Assembly: GCA_900543175.1 (NCBI GenBank)
Contig: UQQO01000001.1
Coordinates: 1-59,922 of the forward strand
Direction of reading: 5' to 3'
DNA: 59,922 nucleotides
Source: an uncultured Fusobacterium sp.
GTDB lineage: Bacteria; Fusobacteriota; Fusobacteriia; Fusobacteriales; Fusobacteriaceae
Shown: positions 25,508-34,341 of the stretch, piece after piece
How the letters are laid out: each line of letters starts with the position of its first letter
Numbering within the stretch: position 1 is the first letter of the stretch
Program-made: the position numbers and the translations under genes
The notes under the pieces: generated by a model
The model's database searches: none
The model's input: the letters and a program-made list of their open reading frames with translations, nothing else
What the model was told of the DNA's origin: nothing

Positions 25508-26065
25508 TCAATATTTCTTAATTCTTCTGATATTATTTTTTGTAACTATCACATCTATTTTCTCATCATGTTCTTCTACTTCTAATCTATCTAAAATCTG
25601 AAATTCATAAGCTAAAGATATTTTTCTTGCTCTAGGATAGAGTTTTAAAAATCTGTCATAGTAACCTCTGCCATAACCTATTCTATTTCCCTCTCTATCA
25701 AAAACCACTCCTGGAACTATAATCAGATCTATATCACCATTATATATTTCTCCAACTGGTTCTTTTATTCCAAAAGAGTTATCTATTTTAAATTCTCCTG
25801 TATATTCAATAGCTTTTATTATCTCTCTATCTAACATCTTAGGCAAAAGAAGTTTTTTCCCACAAGAGATTATATATTCATTTATTTTCTCTGTATCAAT
25901 CTCATTCTGAAAACTCATGTAACCCATTATTACTTCTGCATTCTCCAAAATTTTATTATCTTTAATTTTATTATAAATAAACTCACTCTCTTCTAACACT
26001 TGTTCTTTTATTAAATTTAAACGTAACTTTTTTATTCTATCTCTAATTTTCCTCTTCTCCAACAT
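25508..26065 (-). CDS. 5-formyltetrahydrofolate cyclo-ligase
   Basis: Converts 5-formyl-THF to 5,10-methenyl-THF using ATP. The 185-residue protein carries the family motif VPGVVFDREGNRIGYGRGYYDRFL (about 117-140) and the N-terminal basic helix KRKIRDRIKKLR. AGGAG lies 9 bases before the ATG. Its start overlaps the end of the uracil-DNA glycosylase-like gene by 23 bases, so translation is probably coupled. Confidence 0.93.
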   Translation of the reverse strand: MLEKRKIRDRIKKLRLNLIKEQVLEESEFIYNKIKDNKILENAEVIMGYMSFQNEIDTEKINEYIISCGKKLLLPKMLDREIIKAIEYTGEFKIDNSFGIKEPVGEIYNGDIDLIIVPGVVFDREGNRIGYGRGYYDRFLKLYPRARKISLAYEFQILDRLEVEEHDEKIDVIVTKNNIRRIKKY

Positions 26066-26654
26066 CTTTTTCTATCTCCTGTTTAAGAAGTTTCAAATCT
26101 CCCCAAAAATCAAGGGCTACTTTTGATTTTTTTCCACTATCATTTCTTGATTTTTTTACAAAGTTTACATCATAAGTAAGAAGAAGTTTTATTCCACCTA
26201 TCCAAGGAATAATTTTCCCTCTCTCCTCTCCTATTTTTACCTCTCTATTTAACAGTATTCTAGCTACTTCAGGACCTAAAGCAACAACTATTTCAGGTTT
26301 AATTAAGGCTATCTGCATATCAATTATCTCTTTTAGCTGCTCTTGCTCCTCTTCCATATACTCTCTATATTTGCACTCTTTTTTAGCTAAAGTTGTTATA
26401 TAATATTCATCAGGATATATTCCCTCAATATCACACAGTTTTATTAAAAACTCTCCACTTGAACCTGAAGCTACTTTTAACTCTTCATTTTGGTATAGAT
26501 CTGGATCATCACCAATAAACAAAATTGAAGCTTCTCTATTTCCACTTCCTATTAAAAGCTTCATATCTGTTTTTTCACCATAATTTGTTCCTAATCCACC
26601 AACTTCAAATTCAATTGTTTTCCAAAGATCATTGATCTCTTCATTATCAATCAT
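26043..26654 (-). CDS. Divergent uracil-DNA glycosylase superfamily protein
   Basis: 203 residues from the ATG at 26654, chosen because AAGGAG lies seven bases before it; an upstream in-frame TTG start lacks a site. The fold pattern resembles family 4 UDGs: ILFIGDDPD in the place of the GEAPG motif, SSGEFLIKL in the place of GrAG-LL, and KPEIVVALGPEVARILL, which is well conserved. The key motif near the C-terminus reads LTYDVNFV instead of a T-x-HP-type motif, and the four cysteines of an iron-sulfur cluster are absent. Activity may therefore differ or be lost. It lies between a WalJ-like gene and the cyclo-ligase gene, overlapping the latter. Confidence 0.7.
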   Translation of the reverse strand: MIDNEEINDLWKTIEFEVGGLGTNYGEKTDMKLLIGSGNREASILFIGDDPDLYQNEELKVASGSSGEFLIKLCDIEGIYPDEYYITTLAKKECKYREYMEEEQEQLKEIIDMQIALIKPEIVVALGPEVARILLNREVKIGEERGKIIPWIGGIKLLLTYDVNFVKKSRNDSGKKSKVALDFWGDLKLLKQEIEKDVGEEEN

Positions 26655-26664
26655 AATTTTCTCC

Positions 26665-27444
26665 TTATAGCTCAAATAGTTCTGTTACTCTATCTTGTAG
26701 AGCTACTTCAAAATTTAAATTAATTTTATTATCTGTTAATTCTTCCTCTAAAGTTCTTCTAGCTAAGTCATAATTGTTGCTATCTTTACTTATATGAGCT
26801 AAATAAACTTTCTTTAATCTATCACTATACATCTCTTTTATAAATTTAGCTGCATCATTATTTGAAAGATGCCCATTTCTACCTTTTACCCTAGCTTTTA
26901 AATCCCAAGGATAGTTACAAGTCATCAACATATTATAGTCATAGTTTGATTCTATAATCATAATATCTATATCTTTAAAATTCTCTCTCACTATATTACT
27001 TACATAACCTATATCTGTTGAGATTGCTATTCTTTTTCCACACTCACTTTCAATTCTATAACCTACTGTTCTCTCTGCATCGTGCATCACATCAAAAGGT
27101 AAAACTTTCAATGAGTTTTTCAGTAAAAAACTTTCATTTTGTATAATTTTCAAGTTTTTTTCAGCTATTTTTCCCAGTTTTTTCTCTCCTACACTATAAC
27201 TTTCAGGAGTAATATATATAGGAATATCAAATTTTCTAGAGATAATCCCTGCTCCCTGTATATGATCTGAATGTTCATGAGTTATTAAAAGAGCATCTAT
27301 ATCTCCTAAATTTTCATTTATGGTATTTAATTTTTCCTCTATTTTTTTACAACTGAATCCAGCATCAACTAAAAGTTTTACTCCATTACTTTCTACAAAT
27401 ATTGAGTTTCCTCCACTTCCACTTCCTAATATCGAAACTTTCAT
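26665..27444 (-). CDS. WalJ/YycJ-like metallo-beta-lactamase-fold hydrolase
   Basis: 259 residues. The N-terminus SILGSGSGGNSIFVESNGVKLLVDAGFS and the complete metal motif THEHSDH identify the YycJ/WalJ-type branch. Known relatives have roles in DNA repair or cell-wall control, and some show 5'-3' exonuclease activity; the role here is unknown. GAAGGG precedes the ATG. It is the first gene of a probable three-gene unit with the UDG-like and cyclo-ligase genes. Confidence 0.88.
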   Translation of the reverse strand: MKVSILGSGSGGNSIFVESNGVKLLVDAGFSCKKIEEKLNTINENLGDIDALLITHEHSDHIQGAGIISRKFDIPIYITPESYSVGEKKLGKIAEKNLKIIQNESFLLKNSLKVLPFDVMHDAERTVGYRIESECGKRIAISTDIGYVSNIVRENFKDIDIMIIESNYDYNMLMTCNYPWDLKARVKGRNGHLSNNDAAKFIKEMYSDRLKKVYLAHISKDSNNYDLARRTLEEELTDNKINLNFEVALQDRVTELFEL

Positions 27445-27546
27445 CTTTTTTCCCTTCTATATTAAAATAATTACTAATATAATAATTATATCTTAAAAAC
27501 CTTATTAATACAACTTTTATCTACATTAGAATTTTCAAAAAACAAA

Positions 27547-27573
27547 AACTGCACCTTAAAATAAGATACAGTT
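27547..27573 (-). terminator. Terminator after the peptide-binding protein gene
   Basis: The 12-bp arms AACTGCACCTTA (27547-27558) and TAAGATACAGTT (27562-27573) pair with two wobble positions, leaving a three-base loop. On the minus strand TTTTTGTTTTTT follows. Confidence 0.8.
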
Positions 27574-27595
27574 CTATTTTTAAATTTAATTTTAA

Positions 27596-29083
27596 CTATT
27601 CTTTACTTACTGGATATAATTTATGTTGGTTTTCAAGATCTAGTTCAAATCCTTTTATATTCTTTTGAATTCCAGCATTATTATCTGGCCATACTAACGG
27701 AATTAAAGGTACTTCATCCATTATGATAGCTTGAGCTTCTTTATAAGCAGCTTCTCTCTCTTCTGGTACAGTTGATTCTCTACCTTTATCTAAGCACTCA
27801 TCAACTCTTGCATTTGTATACCACATTCTATTTCCAGCACTTCCATGGTTTTTAGAATGGAATACTGCATACATAGCTGAGTCACCATCTGGACTTGGTG
27901 TCCATCCTAATAGGAACATATCATGCTCTCTATTAGCTAATCTATCTAAGTAAGCTCCCCATTCAAGTAATTCTATTTCAACATCAATTCCAATTTGTTT
28001 TAATTGGTCTTGTAAAATAACAGCTGTATCTTTTCTTACATTGTTATTATTTGTCCAAATTTTAGCCTTAAATCCATTTGGATATCCAGCTTGAGCTAAT
28101 AATTCTTTAGCTTTAGCTATATCTTGTTTACGAACTTTTAAATCTTTATTATGTCCAAATACTGCTGGAGCTACTGGTGAACTAGCTGGAGTTGCTGCTC
28201 CTAAGTATATAGCATCTACCATACTTTGTAAATCTATTGCATAAGCTATTGCTTGTCTAACTTCTTTTTTATCAAATGGTGGTTTTGTAGTATTAAATCC
28301 TACATAGTTCATTGTTAAAGCTGGTTTTTGAAGAAGTTTTAAATCAGGATGATTTCTTACCATATCATGATCCATAGCTTCTATATCAACAGCAATATCT
28401 ACCTCTTTAGTTTCAAGAGCTATTGTTCTATTTGTTCCCTCTGGAATAGTTCTAAATATTAAAGTATCAATAGCTGGTTTACCTTGATAATAATCTGGGT
28501 TAGCTTTTAAAACTATTCTATCTCCAGATGCCCAAGATTCAAATTTAAATGGTCCAGTTCCTACTGGGTGTTGTCCATAGCTTTTCCCAGCTTCTGTTAC
28601 AGCTTTTTCACTTAATATTCCTGCACCATAGTGAGCAAGATATCCTACTAATGGTCCAAAAGGTTTTTTAGTAGTAATTCTTACTGTTTCATCATCTATT
28701 GCTTCAACTTTATCTACATCAACAAAGAAACTCATCATACTAGGGTCATTTTTTACTTTTATAAGACTAAATACGACGTCATTAACAGTTAAAGGATCTC
28801 CATTATGAAATTTAACCCCTTTTCTAATTTTTAAATCCAATGTCAATGGATCTACTTGTGTCCAACTTTCAGCTAATCCTGGAACTAATTTTGTTCCCTC
28901 TCTAGCTACTAAGTTATCATAAATTTGTAAAGTTACTCTATGAGACGGCACATCATTAGAAGCTGCTGGATCTAGAGTTTTAGCATCTGCTCCTTGAGCT
29001 ACAATTACTGTAGTTTCAGCATGAAGTACAGTTGAGAAAAGTGCTACTAGCATAAATAAAAATGTAAAAAATCTTTTTTTCAT
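27596..29083 (-). CDS. Family 5 ABC solute-binding protein (oligopeptide/glutathione type)
   Basis: 495 residues with a Sec signal peptide (about 1-22, core FFTFLFMLVALFSTVLHA). The mature protein follows the SBP_bac_5 pattern: ADAKTLDPAASNDVPS, the signature VRQAIAYAIDLQSMVDAIYLG, and the closing EEREAAYKEAQAIIMDEVPLIPLVW. It resembles GsiB/DppA-like binding proteins. No permease or ATPase genes adjoin it, so it must share a transporter encoded elsewhere. It has a GGGGAGGG site and its own terminator, so it looks monocistronic. Confidence 0.92.
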   Translation of the reverse strand: MKKRFFTFLFMLVALFSTVLHAETTVIVAQGADAKTLDPAASNDVPSHRVTLQIYDNLVAREGTKLVPGLAESWTQVDPLTLDLKIRKGVKFHNGDPLTVNDVVFSLIKVKNDPSMMSFFVDVDKVEAIDDETVRITTKKPFGPLVGYLAHYGAGILSEKAVTEAGKSYGQHPVGTGPFKFESWASGDRIVLKANPDYYQGKPAIDTLIFRTIPEGTNRTIALETKEVDIAVDIEAMDHDMVRNHPDLKLLQKPALTMNYVGFNTTKPPFDKKEVRQAIAYAIDLQSMVDAIYLGAATPASSPVAPAVFGHNKDLKVRKQDIAKAKELLAQAGYPNGFKAKIWTNNNNVRKDTAVILQDQLKQIGIDVEIELLEWGAYLDRLANREHDMFLLGWTPSPDGDSAMYAVFHSKNHGSAGNRMWYTNARVDECLDKGRESTVPEEREAAYKEAQAIIMDEVPLIPLVWPDNNAGIQKNIKGFELDLENQHKLYPVSKE

Positions 29084-29236
29084 ATATTGTTACCCTCCCC
29101 TATTATTATTATCTAATAAAATTATACAACATTTTTTACATAAATCAAATTATTTTTACGAAAATTAATCACTTTATTTGAAATTAGATTTAATTATTTT
29201 TATTTATATTGTTTTTAAAAATATCTTTTCTTAATA

Positions 29237-30277
29237 TTATAAATATTTTTTCGATAACACTTCAATATCTTTTATTAACTCTTCTACATCCTCTTTTTTA
29301 GTTGCCCATGAAGTTACAAAACGGATAACAGATGTTTTATCATCTACCTTTTCCCAAAATTCATATCTATATTTTTTTCCTAACTCATCAATCATTGTAT
29401 TTGGAAGAATAGGAAATTGTTGATTTGTATAAGAATCTGTTTTTAGCTCTATATTTTGTGCTAAGCAAGCTCTTTTTATCATCATTGCCATTTCATTAGA
29501 GTGTTTCCCAACTTCCTCATATCTATCTCCACTAAATAGTTCTTTAAACTGCACTCCTAGTAATCTTCCTTTTGCTAAAGTGGCTCCTCTTTGTTTTGTA
29601 ATATGTATAAAGTTATGTTGTCTTAATTCTTTATTTATTAAAACTAATGCTTCTCCAAAAAGTAATCCACATTTTGTTCCTCCTAGATAAAAAGCATCTG
29701 TATACTTAGCATAATCCTCTAATGCTATATCATTTTTTTCTGAAGTAAGTGCTGATGCCATTCTTGCTCCATCTAAATATAAATATAATCCCGCTTCTTT
29801 GCAATAATCAGATAAAGATTTTAACTCCTCTTTACTATAGATTGTTCCAATCTCTGTAGGGTTTGAAATATATACCATTTTAGGTTGTACCATATGAAAA
29901 TCCATATGTAGTTCTACCATTTTTCTTACTGATTCTACATCTAGTTTCCCATTCTCTGTAGGAACTTCAATTACTTTATGTCCAGTAGCTTCTATAGCTC
30001 CTGCTTCATGTACACTTATGTGTCCTGTTGTAGGTGCTATAACTGCCTCATGTGGTCTAAGTGAATGAGCTATCGCTAATAAATTTGTTTGAGTTCCTCC
30101 AACTAATAATCTTATATAACAATCATCACATTTTATCTTCTCTTTTATTGTTGCTATTGCCTCAGCAGTATATTCATCATCACCATATCCTACTGTTTGC
30201 TCCATATTTGTTTTTAATAGAGCTTCCATTACATACGGTAATGCTCCTTCACTATAATCATTTTTAAAACTTATCAT
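29237..30277 (-). CDS. Threonine aldolase family PLP enzyme
   Basis: 346 residues from the ATG at 30277, chosen because AGGGAGGAG lies before it; the upstream ATG at 30301 is inside the leader. The low-specificity L-threonine aldolase/beta-eliminating lyase fold is shown by NDYSEGALPYVMEAL, HISVHEAGAIEATGHK, YLDGARMASAL (the aspartate that binds the PLP ring) and GGTKCG, where K is the PLP lysine. It would cleave L-threonine or L-allo-threonine to glycine and acetaldehyde. It is divergent from the GntR-type gene at 30446, so a regulatory link is possible but unproven. Confidence 0.88.
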   Translation of the reverse strand: MISFKNDYSEGALPYVMEALLKTNMEQTVGYGDDEYTAEAIATIKEKIKCDDCYIRLLVGGTQTNLLAIAHSLRPHEAVIAPTTGHISVHEAGAIEATGHKVIEVPTENGKLDVESVRKMVELHMDFHMVQPKMVYISNPTEIGTIYSKEELKSLSDYCKEAGLYLYLDGARMASALTSEKNDIALEDYAKYTDAFYLGGTKCGLLFGEALVLINKELRQHNFIHITKQRGATLAKGRLLGVQFKELFSGDRYEEVGKHSNEMAMMIKRACLAQNIELKTDSYTNQQFPILPNTMIDELGKKYRYEFWEKVDDKTSVIRFVTSWATKKEDVEELIKDIEVLSKKYL

Positions 30278-30445
30278 TTTAATCTCCTCCCTTGTTTTCA
30301 TTATTTTTATTAAAAGTATAAAGAATTTTTATTTTTTTGTAAAGAGTATTTTCTATCGTTAAAAGCATAAAAATATTTTATTTCCAATAGTTTTTTTTTG
30401 GTTTTTATAGTAAAATAGTAGTAGGCTATTTTTAGGGGGATATAA

Positions 30446-31135
30446 ATGAACTTAATAAATATTAATAAACATAAAAATGAAAACAACAGAGCTTATACTT
30501 ATAGAGTATTAAAAGAAAATATTATGAGGCTAAATCTAAAACCAGGAGAGAGCATTAGTGAAATTGAACTTAGTGAAGCTCTAAATGTAAGTAGAACTCC
30601 TGTTAGAGAAGCTATTGTAAAATTATCAGAAGAAAAATTAGTTGACGTTTTTCCTCAAAGAGGTTCCTTCGTTTCTAAAATAAATCTTAATTTAGTTGAA
30701 GAAGCTGTATTTTTAAGAGAACTTTGTGAAAAAAAGATTTTAGAGATTGCTTGTAAGGATCCTGTTTCAGATACTCTAATCAATGAATTAGAAAAAAATA
30801 TTGAGTATCAAAAAATTGTTATAAATTTCAATAGAGATCTTCATGAATTTTTTGATTTGGATAACTATTTTCACACTTTAATCTTTGATTATTACAATAA
30901 AAAAAATGTTTGGAAAGTTATTCAAAGACTTGCTACTCACTATGATAGATTACGTTTAATAGATGCTTTAGAAAGAATAAACCTTGAGACTACGGTTAAG
31001 CAACATATTGAAATTGTAAATCTTATAAAAGAAAAAAATAGCAGAAAAGTTAATTCACTTGTCAATAAACATCTTTTTAATTTTAAAGAAGTTATTAATA
31101 AGTTTATGGAAAAATATCCTGAATACTTCTCATAA
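30446..31135 (+). CDS. GntR-family regulator with FCD domain
   Basis: 229 residues: an N-terminal winged helix (about 15-80) with the GntR signature LKPGESISEIELSEALNVSRTPVREAIVKL, followed by an all-helical FCD effector domain (about 88-215) with the histidine and aspartate pattern expected for a metal and ligand site (DLDNYFHTLIF; EHIEIVNLI-type). FCD-type GntR proteins often sense organic acids or sugar acids. Possible targets are the Ugp-type operon just downstream, the divergent threonine aldolase gene, or the uxaC promoter palindrome at 43298. A terminator follows the gene. Confidence 0.88.
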   Translation: MNLININKHKNENNRAYTYRVLKENIMRLNLKPGESISEIELSEALNVSRTPVREAIVKLSEEKLVDVFPQRGSFVSKINLNLVEEAVFLRELCEKKILEIACKDPVSDTLINELEKNIEYQKIVINFNRDLHEFFDLDNYFHTLIFDYYNKKNVWKVIQRLATHYDRLRLIDALERINLETTVKQHIEIVNLIKEKNSRKVNSLVNKHLFNFKEVINKFMEKYPEYFS

Positions 31136-31141
31136 GCAATT

Positions 31142-31167
31142 ACCATCACTTTTGTGGTGGTTTTTTT
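31142..31167 (+). terminator. Terminator after the GntR-type gene
   Basis: ACCATCAC (31142-31149) pairs perfectly with GTGGTGGT (31154-31161), allowing one G-U pair, around a TTTT loop. A run of T follows. It separates the regulator from the Ugp-type operon. Confidence 0.85.
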
Positions 31168-31291
31168 ATTTTTCTATATTGTAAAAGACTTGTAAAATTC
31201 CTTAAAAATGTGTAAAGAAATTTTATTTTAATCGAAAAGTAGTATACACTAAAAGCATATAAAATTGTTAAAAACTTTACAGGAGGATTTT

Positions 31292-32164
31292 ATGAATTTT
31301 TACAAAAATGAAAAGTCAGGGTTACTCTTTTCATTACCATCTTTGATTATTGCATTTCTCTTTTCTATTTATCCATTAATAAAAACTTTTATCTATGCTT
31401 TCTCTTTTACTGATGAAAAAGGAAAAATAGTAGAAATTGCAGGATTTGAAAACTTTATTGAACTCTTTACTGATCCAAGCTTTTATTTGAGCATACTTGC
31501 TACTTTTAAATTTGCAATTATAACTATATTTTTCAGTATTACAATTGCCCTTTTCTTAGCAATTCTATGTAATGAAAAAATAAAAGGCATTGGATTCTTT
31601 AGAACTATTTTCTCTTCTAGCCTTGGAGTTTCAATCTCTGCCTCTGCATCAATAGTTCTATTTATGTTTCATCCTAGCTTAGGAGTAATCAATGAAATTA
31701 TTAAGTTCTTTGGTGGTGTTCCTTTAAACTGGCTAACTGACTCAAAGTATGCTTTAATAACCGTTGCTATCTCAACAATTTGGATGAATATTGGTTTTGG
31801 ATTCTTAGTTCTTACAGCTGGACTTCAAAATATAAGTACTGATATTGATGAAAGTTGTGCTATTGATGGAGCTAGTTATTTTAATAAACTTTTTAAAGTA
31901 ACTCTTCCTCTATTGAGTCCAAGTATCTTTTATCTAACTATAACTACTACATTAAAAGCCTTCCAAGGTTTCGGACAAGTGGATATATTAACTGGTGGAG
32001 GACCTAACAATGCTACTAACTTCTTAGTATATAGCATCTATAAGACAGCTTTCTCTAGTTATAGATTTGATTACGCTAGTGTACAAGGGGTAATCCTATT
32101 AATCATTATAATTGCTATTATGCTATTTAAATCTAAGTTAGAAAAGAAGGTGCATTATCAATAA
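31292..32164 (+). CDS. ABC sugar/glycerophosphodiester transporter permease (UgpA-like)
   Basis: 290 residues from the ATG at 31292, directly after AGGAGG; an upstream TTG at 31265 is not needed. Six membrane helices are expected, with the MalF/UgpA-type EAA loop DESCAIDGASYFNKLFKVTLPLLSP (about 195-220) that contacts the ATPase. It is the first gene of permease-permease-binding protein-ATPase-phosphodiesterase. Its stop overlaps the next start (TAATG). A glycerophosphodiester or glycerol-3-phosphate substrate is inferred from the last gene. Confidence 0.88.
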   Translation: MNFYKNEKSGLLFSLPSLIIAFLFSIYPLIKTFIYAFSFTDEKGKIVEIAGFENFIELFTDPSFYLSILATFKFAIITIFFSITIALFLAILCNEKIKGIGFFRTIFSSSLGVSISASASIVLFMFHPSLGVINEIIKFFGGVPLNWLTDSKYALITVAISTIWMNIGFGFLVLTAGLQNISTDIDESCAIDGASYFNKLFKVTLPLLSPSIFYLTITTTLKAFQGFGQVDILTGGGPNNATNFLVYSIYKTAFSSYRFDYASVQGVILLIIIIAIMLFKSKLEKKVHYQ

Positions 32165-32973
32165 TGAAAAAAAATAATATCTTAACATATTTTCTTCTTT
32201 TAGTTTCATCATTTATAATATTTTTTCCACTTATATATGCTCTTTTGGCAAGTTTTATGCCTACAATAGATATAGTAACTGGAAAAATAATTCCTAGTTC
32301 AATAGATCTAAAAAACTATAGAGAACTTATTAAAATATTTCCTATGGGAAAATTCTTCACAAACAGCTTAATTACATCAATAGCTGGAATGGTGAGCCAA
32401 GTTATAATCTGTAGTATGACTGCTTATGCTATCGTTTTTATAGATTTTAAAAATAAAAAATTGGTATTCTTAGTAGTTATGCTATCTATGTTTATCCCTT
32501 GGGAAGCTATATTCGTTCCAAACTACATTACAATCTTAAAGGCTGGACTTATTAATACTAGATTGGCTATTGTTCTTCCATTTCTTGCTAATGGACTTGG
32601 TACATTCTTAATGATACAACAATTTAAAACTTTAAATAGATCACTTATTGAAGCTGCTCAAATAGATGGATGCTCTCACTTCTTTATATATAGTAAGATT
32701 GTTATGCCTCTATCAAAGGGAGTTTTAAGTACTTGGGGAATCTACTCTTTCCTAGCTATGTGGAATATGTATCTATGGCCTCTAATGGTTTCAACTAGAC
32801 CTGAATCACGTACAATTCAAATTGGATTGAAGATGTTAAAATCTGAAGAGGAAACAAACTTTGGTAGATTGATGGCTGGGGTTATCTTGGTAATTATTCC
32901 ATCTCTTATCATCCTATTCTTAGGACAAAAACAATTACAAAAAGGACTTACTTCTGGAGCAACAAAAGAGTAA
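32164..32973 (+). CDS. ABC transporter permease (UgpE-like)
   Basis: 269 residues with six predicted membrane helices and the EAA-loop motif IEAAQIDGCSHFFIYSKIVMPLSKG (about 160-185). It ends with the typical QKQLQKGLTSGATKE tail of UgpE/MalG-type permeases. Translation is coupled to the upstream permease by a one-base overlap. The binding protein gene follows 46 bases later. Confidence 0.88.
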   Translation: MKKNNILTYFLLLVSSFIIFFPLIYALLASFMPTIDIVTGKIIPSSIDLKNYRELIKIFPMGKFFTNSLITSIAGMVSQVIICSMTAYAIVFIDFKNKKLVFLVVMLSMFIPWEAIFVPNYITILKAGLINTRLAIVLPFLANGLGTFLMIQQFKTLNRSLIEAAQIDGCSHFFIYSKIVMPLSKGVLSTWGIYSFLAMWNMYLWPLMVSTRPESRTIQIGLKMLKSEEETNFGRLMAGVILVIIPSLIILFLGQKQLQKGLTSGATKE

Positions 32974-33019
32974 AAAATTAAAATATTAATAAAAATATAA
33001 AAGTTTATAGGAGGAAAAA

Positions 33020-34321
33020 ATGAATTTAAAAAAATTAGCAGTATTATCTTTAGGAGCAATGATGTCAATTTCAACTTTTGCAAAGGAAAACATTGTATTC
33101 TGGCATGCAATGTCTGGGGAAGGACAAAAAACACTAGAAAAAATAGTAAATGATTATAACAACTCTCAAGATAAAGTACATGTAGATGCTATATTCCAAG
33201 GATCTTATGAGGAAGCAATTGTAAAATTTAAAGCTGTATCTGGTACAAAAGAAGCACCTAATCTAGTTCAAATGAATGATATCTCTACATCTTTTATGTA
33301 TAGAAGTGGAGCTATTATCCCTATGAGTGATTTTATAGAAAAAGATAGTAACTTCGATGAGAATAAATTGGAAGATGTTTTATTAAACTATTATAGAATC
33401 AATGATAAACTATACTCTATGCCTTTTAACTCTTCTACTGCAATCTTACTTTACAATAAAGATGCATTTAAAGAGGTTGGATTAGATCCTGAAAAAGCTC
33501 CTACAAGTTATAAAGAGGTAGAGGATTTCTCAAGAAAACTTGTTAAGAAAAACTCTAATAACGTTGTTGATAGATATGGATTCTCTATAATCTCTTATGC
33601 TTGGTTTATTGAGCAACTATTAGCTAATGATAATACTCTATATGTAGATGAAGAAAATGGAAGAAATGGAAACAACCCTACAAAAGTAGCTTATGAAAAA
33701 CAATTATCTGTTATCTTAAATTGGATGCAAAATATGAATAAAGAAAAATTAGCTATAAACTATGGTAGAGAATGGGATTCAACTAGAAGTGCTTTCAGCT
33801 CTGGTAAAGTAGCTATGTACTTAGATTCATCAGCTGGACTTACAAATATAATTCAAAACTCTAAATTTGAAGTAGGAGCTGCTTTTATTCCTAATGAAAG
33901 TGGAAAATTTAATGGAAGTGTTATCGGTGGAGCTTCTTTATGGATAACTGATTCTGAAGATTCTGCTAAAGAAGATGCTGCATGGGATTTTGTTAAATAT
34001 GCTGTTTCTAAAGATGTTCAAGCTTTCTGGTCATCTAAAACAGGTTACTTCCCAGTTAACAAAGAATCTTATGATACTCCTTTAATGCAAGAAACGATGA
34101 AAAAAATGCCTCAATTTAAAATAGTAGTTGACGAATTAAAAGCAACTAACAAAAATACTGCTACACAAGGTGCTATTCTTGGTGTATTCCCAGATGTAAG
34201 AGAAAAAATGGTTGAAACTATGGAAGCTGTTTCTGAAGGTAAAGATGGACAAAAAGCTGCTGATGATGTAGCAAAAGCTTCAAATAGAATAATCTCAAGA
34301 TATAATAGAATAAATAAATAG
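33020..34321 (+). CDS. ABC solute-binding protein (UgpB-like, family 1)
   Basis: 433 residues with a Sec signal peptide (about 1-21, ending STFA). The mature start ENIVFWHAMSGEGQKTLEKIVNDYN closely follows UgpB, which binds sn-glycerol-3-phosphate and glycerophosphodiesters. GAAFIPNESGKFNGSVIGGASLWI is the usual family 1 core, with the W-I segment at the ligand cleft. It has an AGGAGG site. Context (permeases before, ATPase and GDPD after) supports glycerophosphodiester uptake. Confidence 0.88.
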   Translation: MNLKKLAVLSLGAMMSISTFAKENIVFWHAMSGEGQKTLEKIVNDYNNSQDKVHVDAIFQGSYEEAIVKFKAVSGTKEAPNLVQMNDISTSFMYRSGAIIPMSDFIEKDSNFDENKLEDVLLNYYRINDKLYSMPFNSSTAILLYNKDAFKEVGLDPEKAPTSYKEVEDFSRKLVKKNSNNVVDRYGFSIISYAWFIEQLLANDNTLYVDEENGRNGNNPTKVAYEKQLSVILNWMQNMNKEKLAINYGREWDSTRSAFSSGKVAMYLDSSAGLTNIIQNSKFEVGAAFIPNESGKFNGSVIGGASLWITDSEDSAKEDAAWDFVKYAVSKDVQAFWSSKTGYFPVNKESYDTPLMQETMKKMPQFKIVVDELKATNKNTATQGAILGVFPDVREKMVETMEAVSEGKDGQKAADDVAKASNRIISRYNRINK

Positions 34322-34341
34322 TTCAAAGTTTCGGAGGAAAA

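Noticed and set aside
27596..29083. A complete peptide ABC transporter
   Set aside because: Only the binding protein is present. The flanking genes are a hydrolase and a threonine aldolase, and a terminator closes the gene.
31240..31252. GTATAC core near the Ugp promoter as a second copy of the uxaC palindrome
   Set aside because: The bases that flank GTATAC do not extend the symmetry (AGTA against ACTA), so it does not match ATACTTGTATACAAGTAT.
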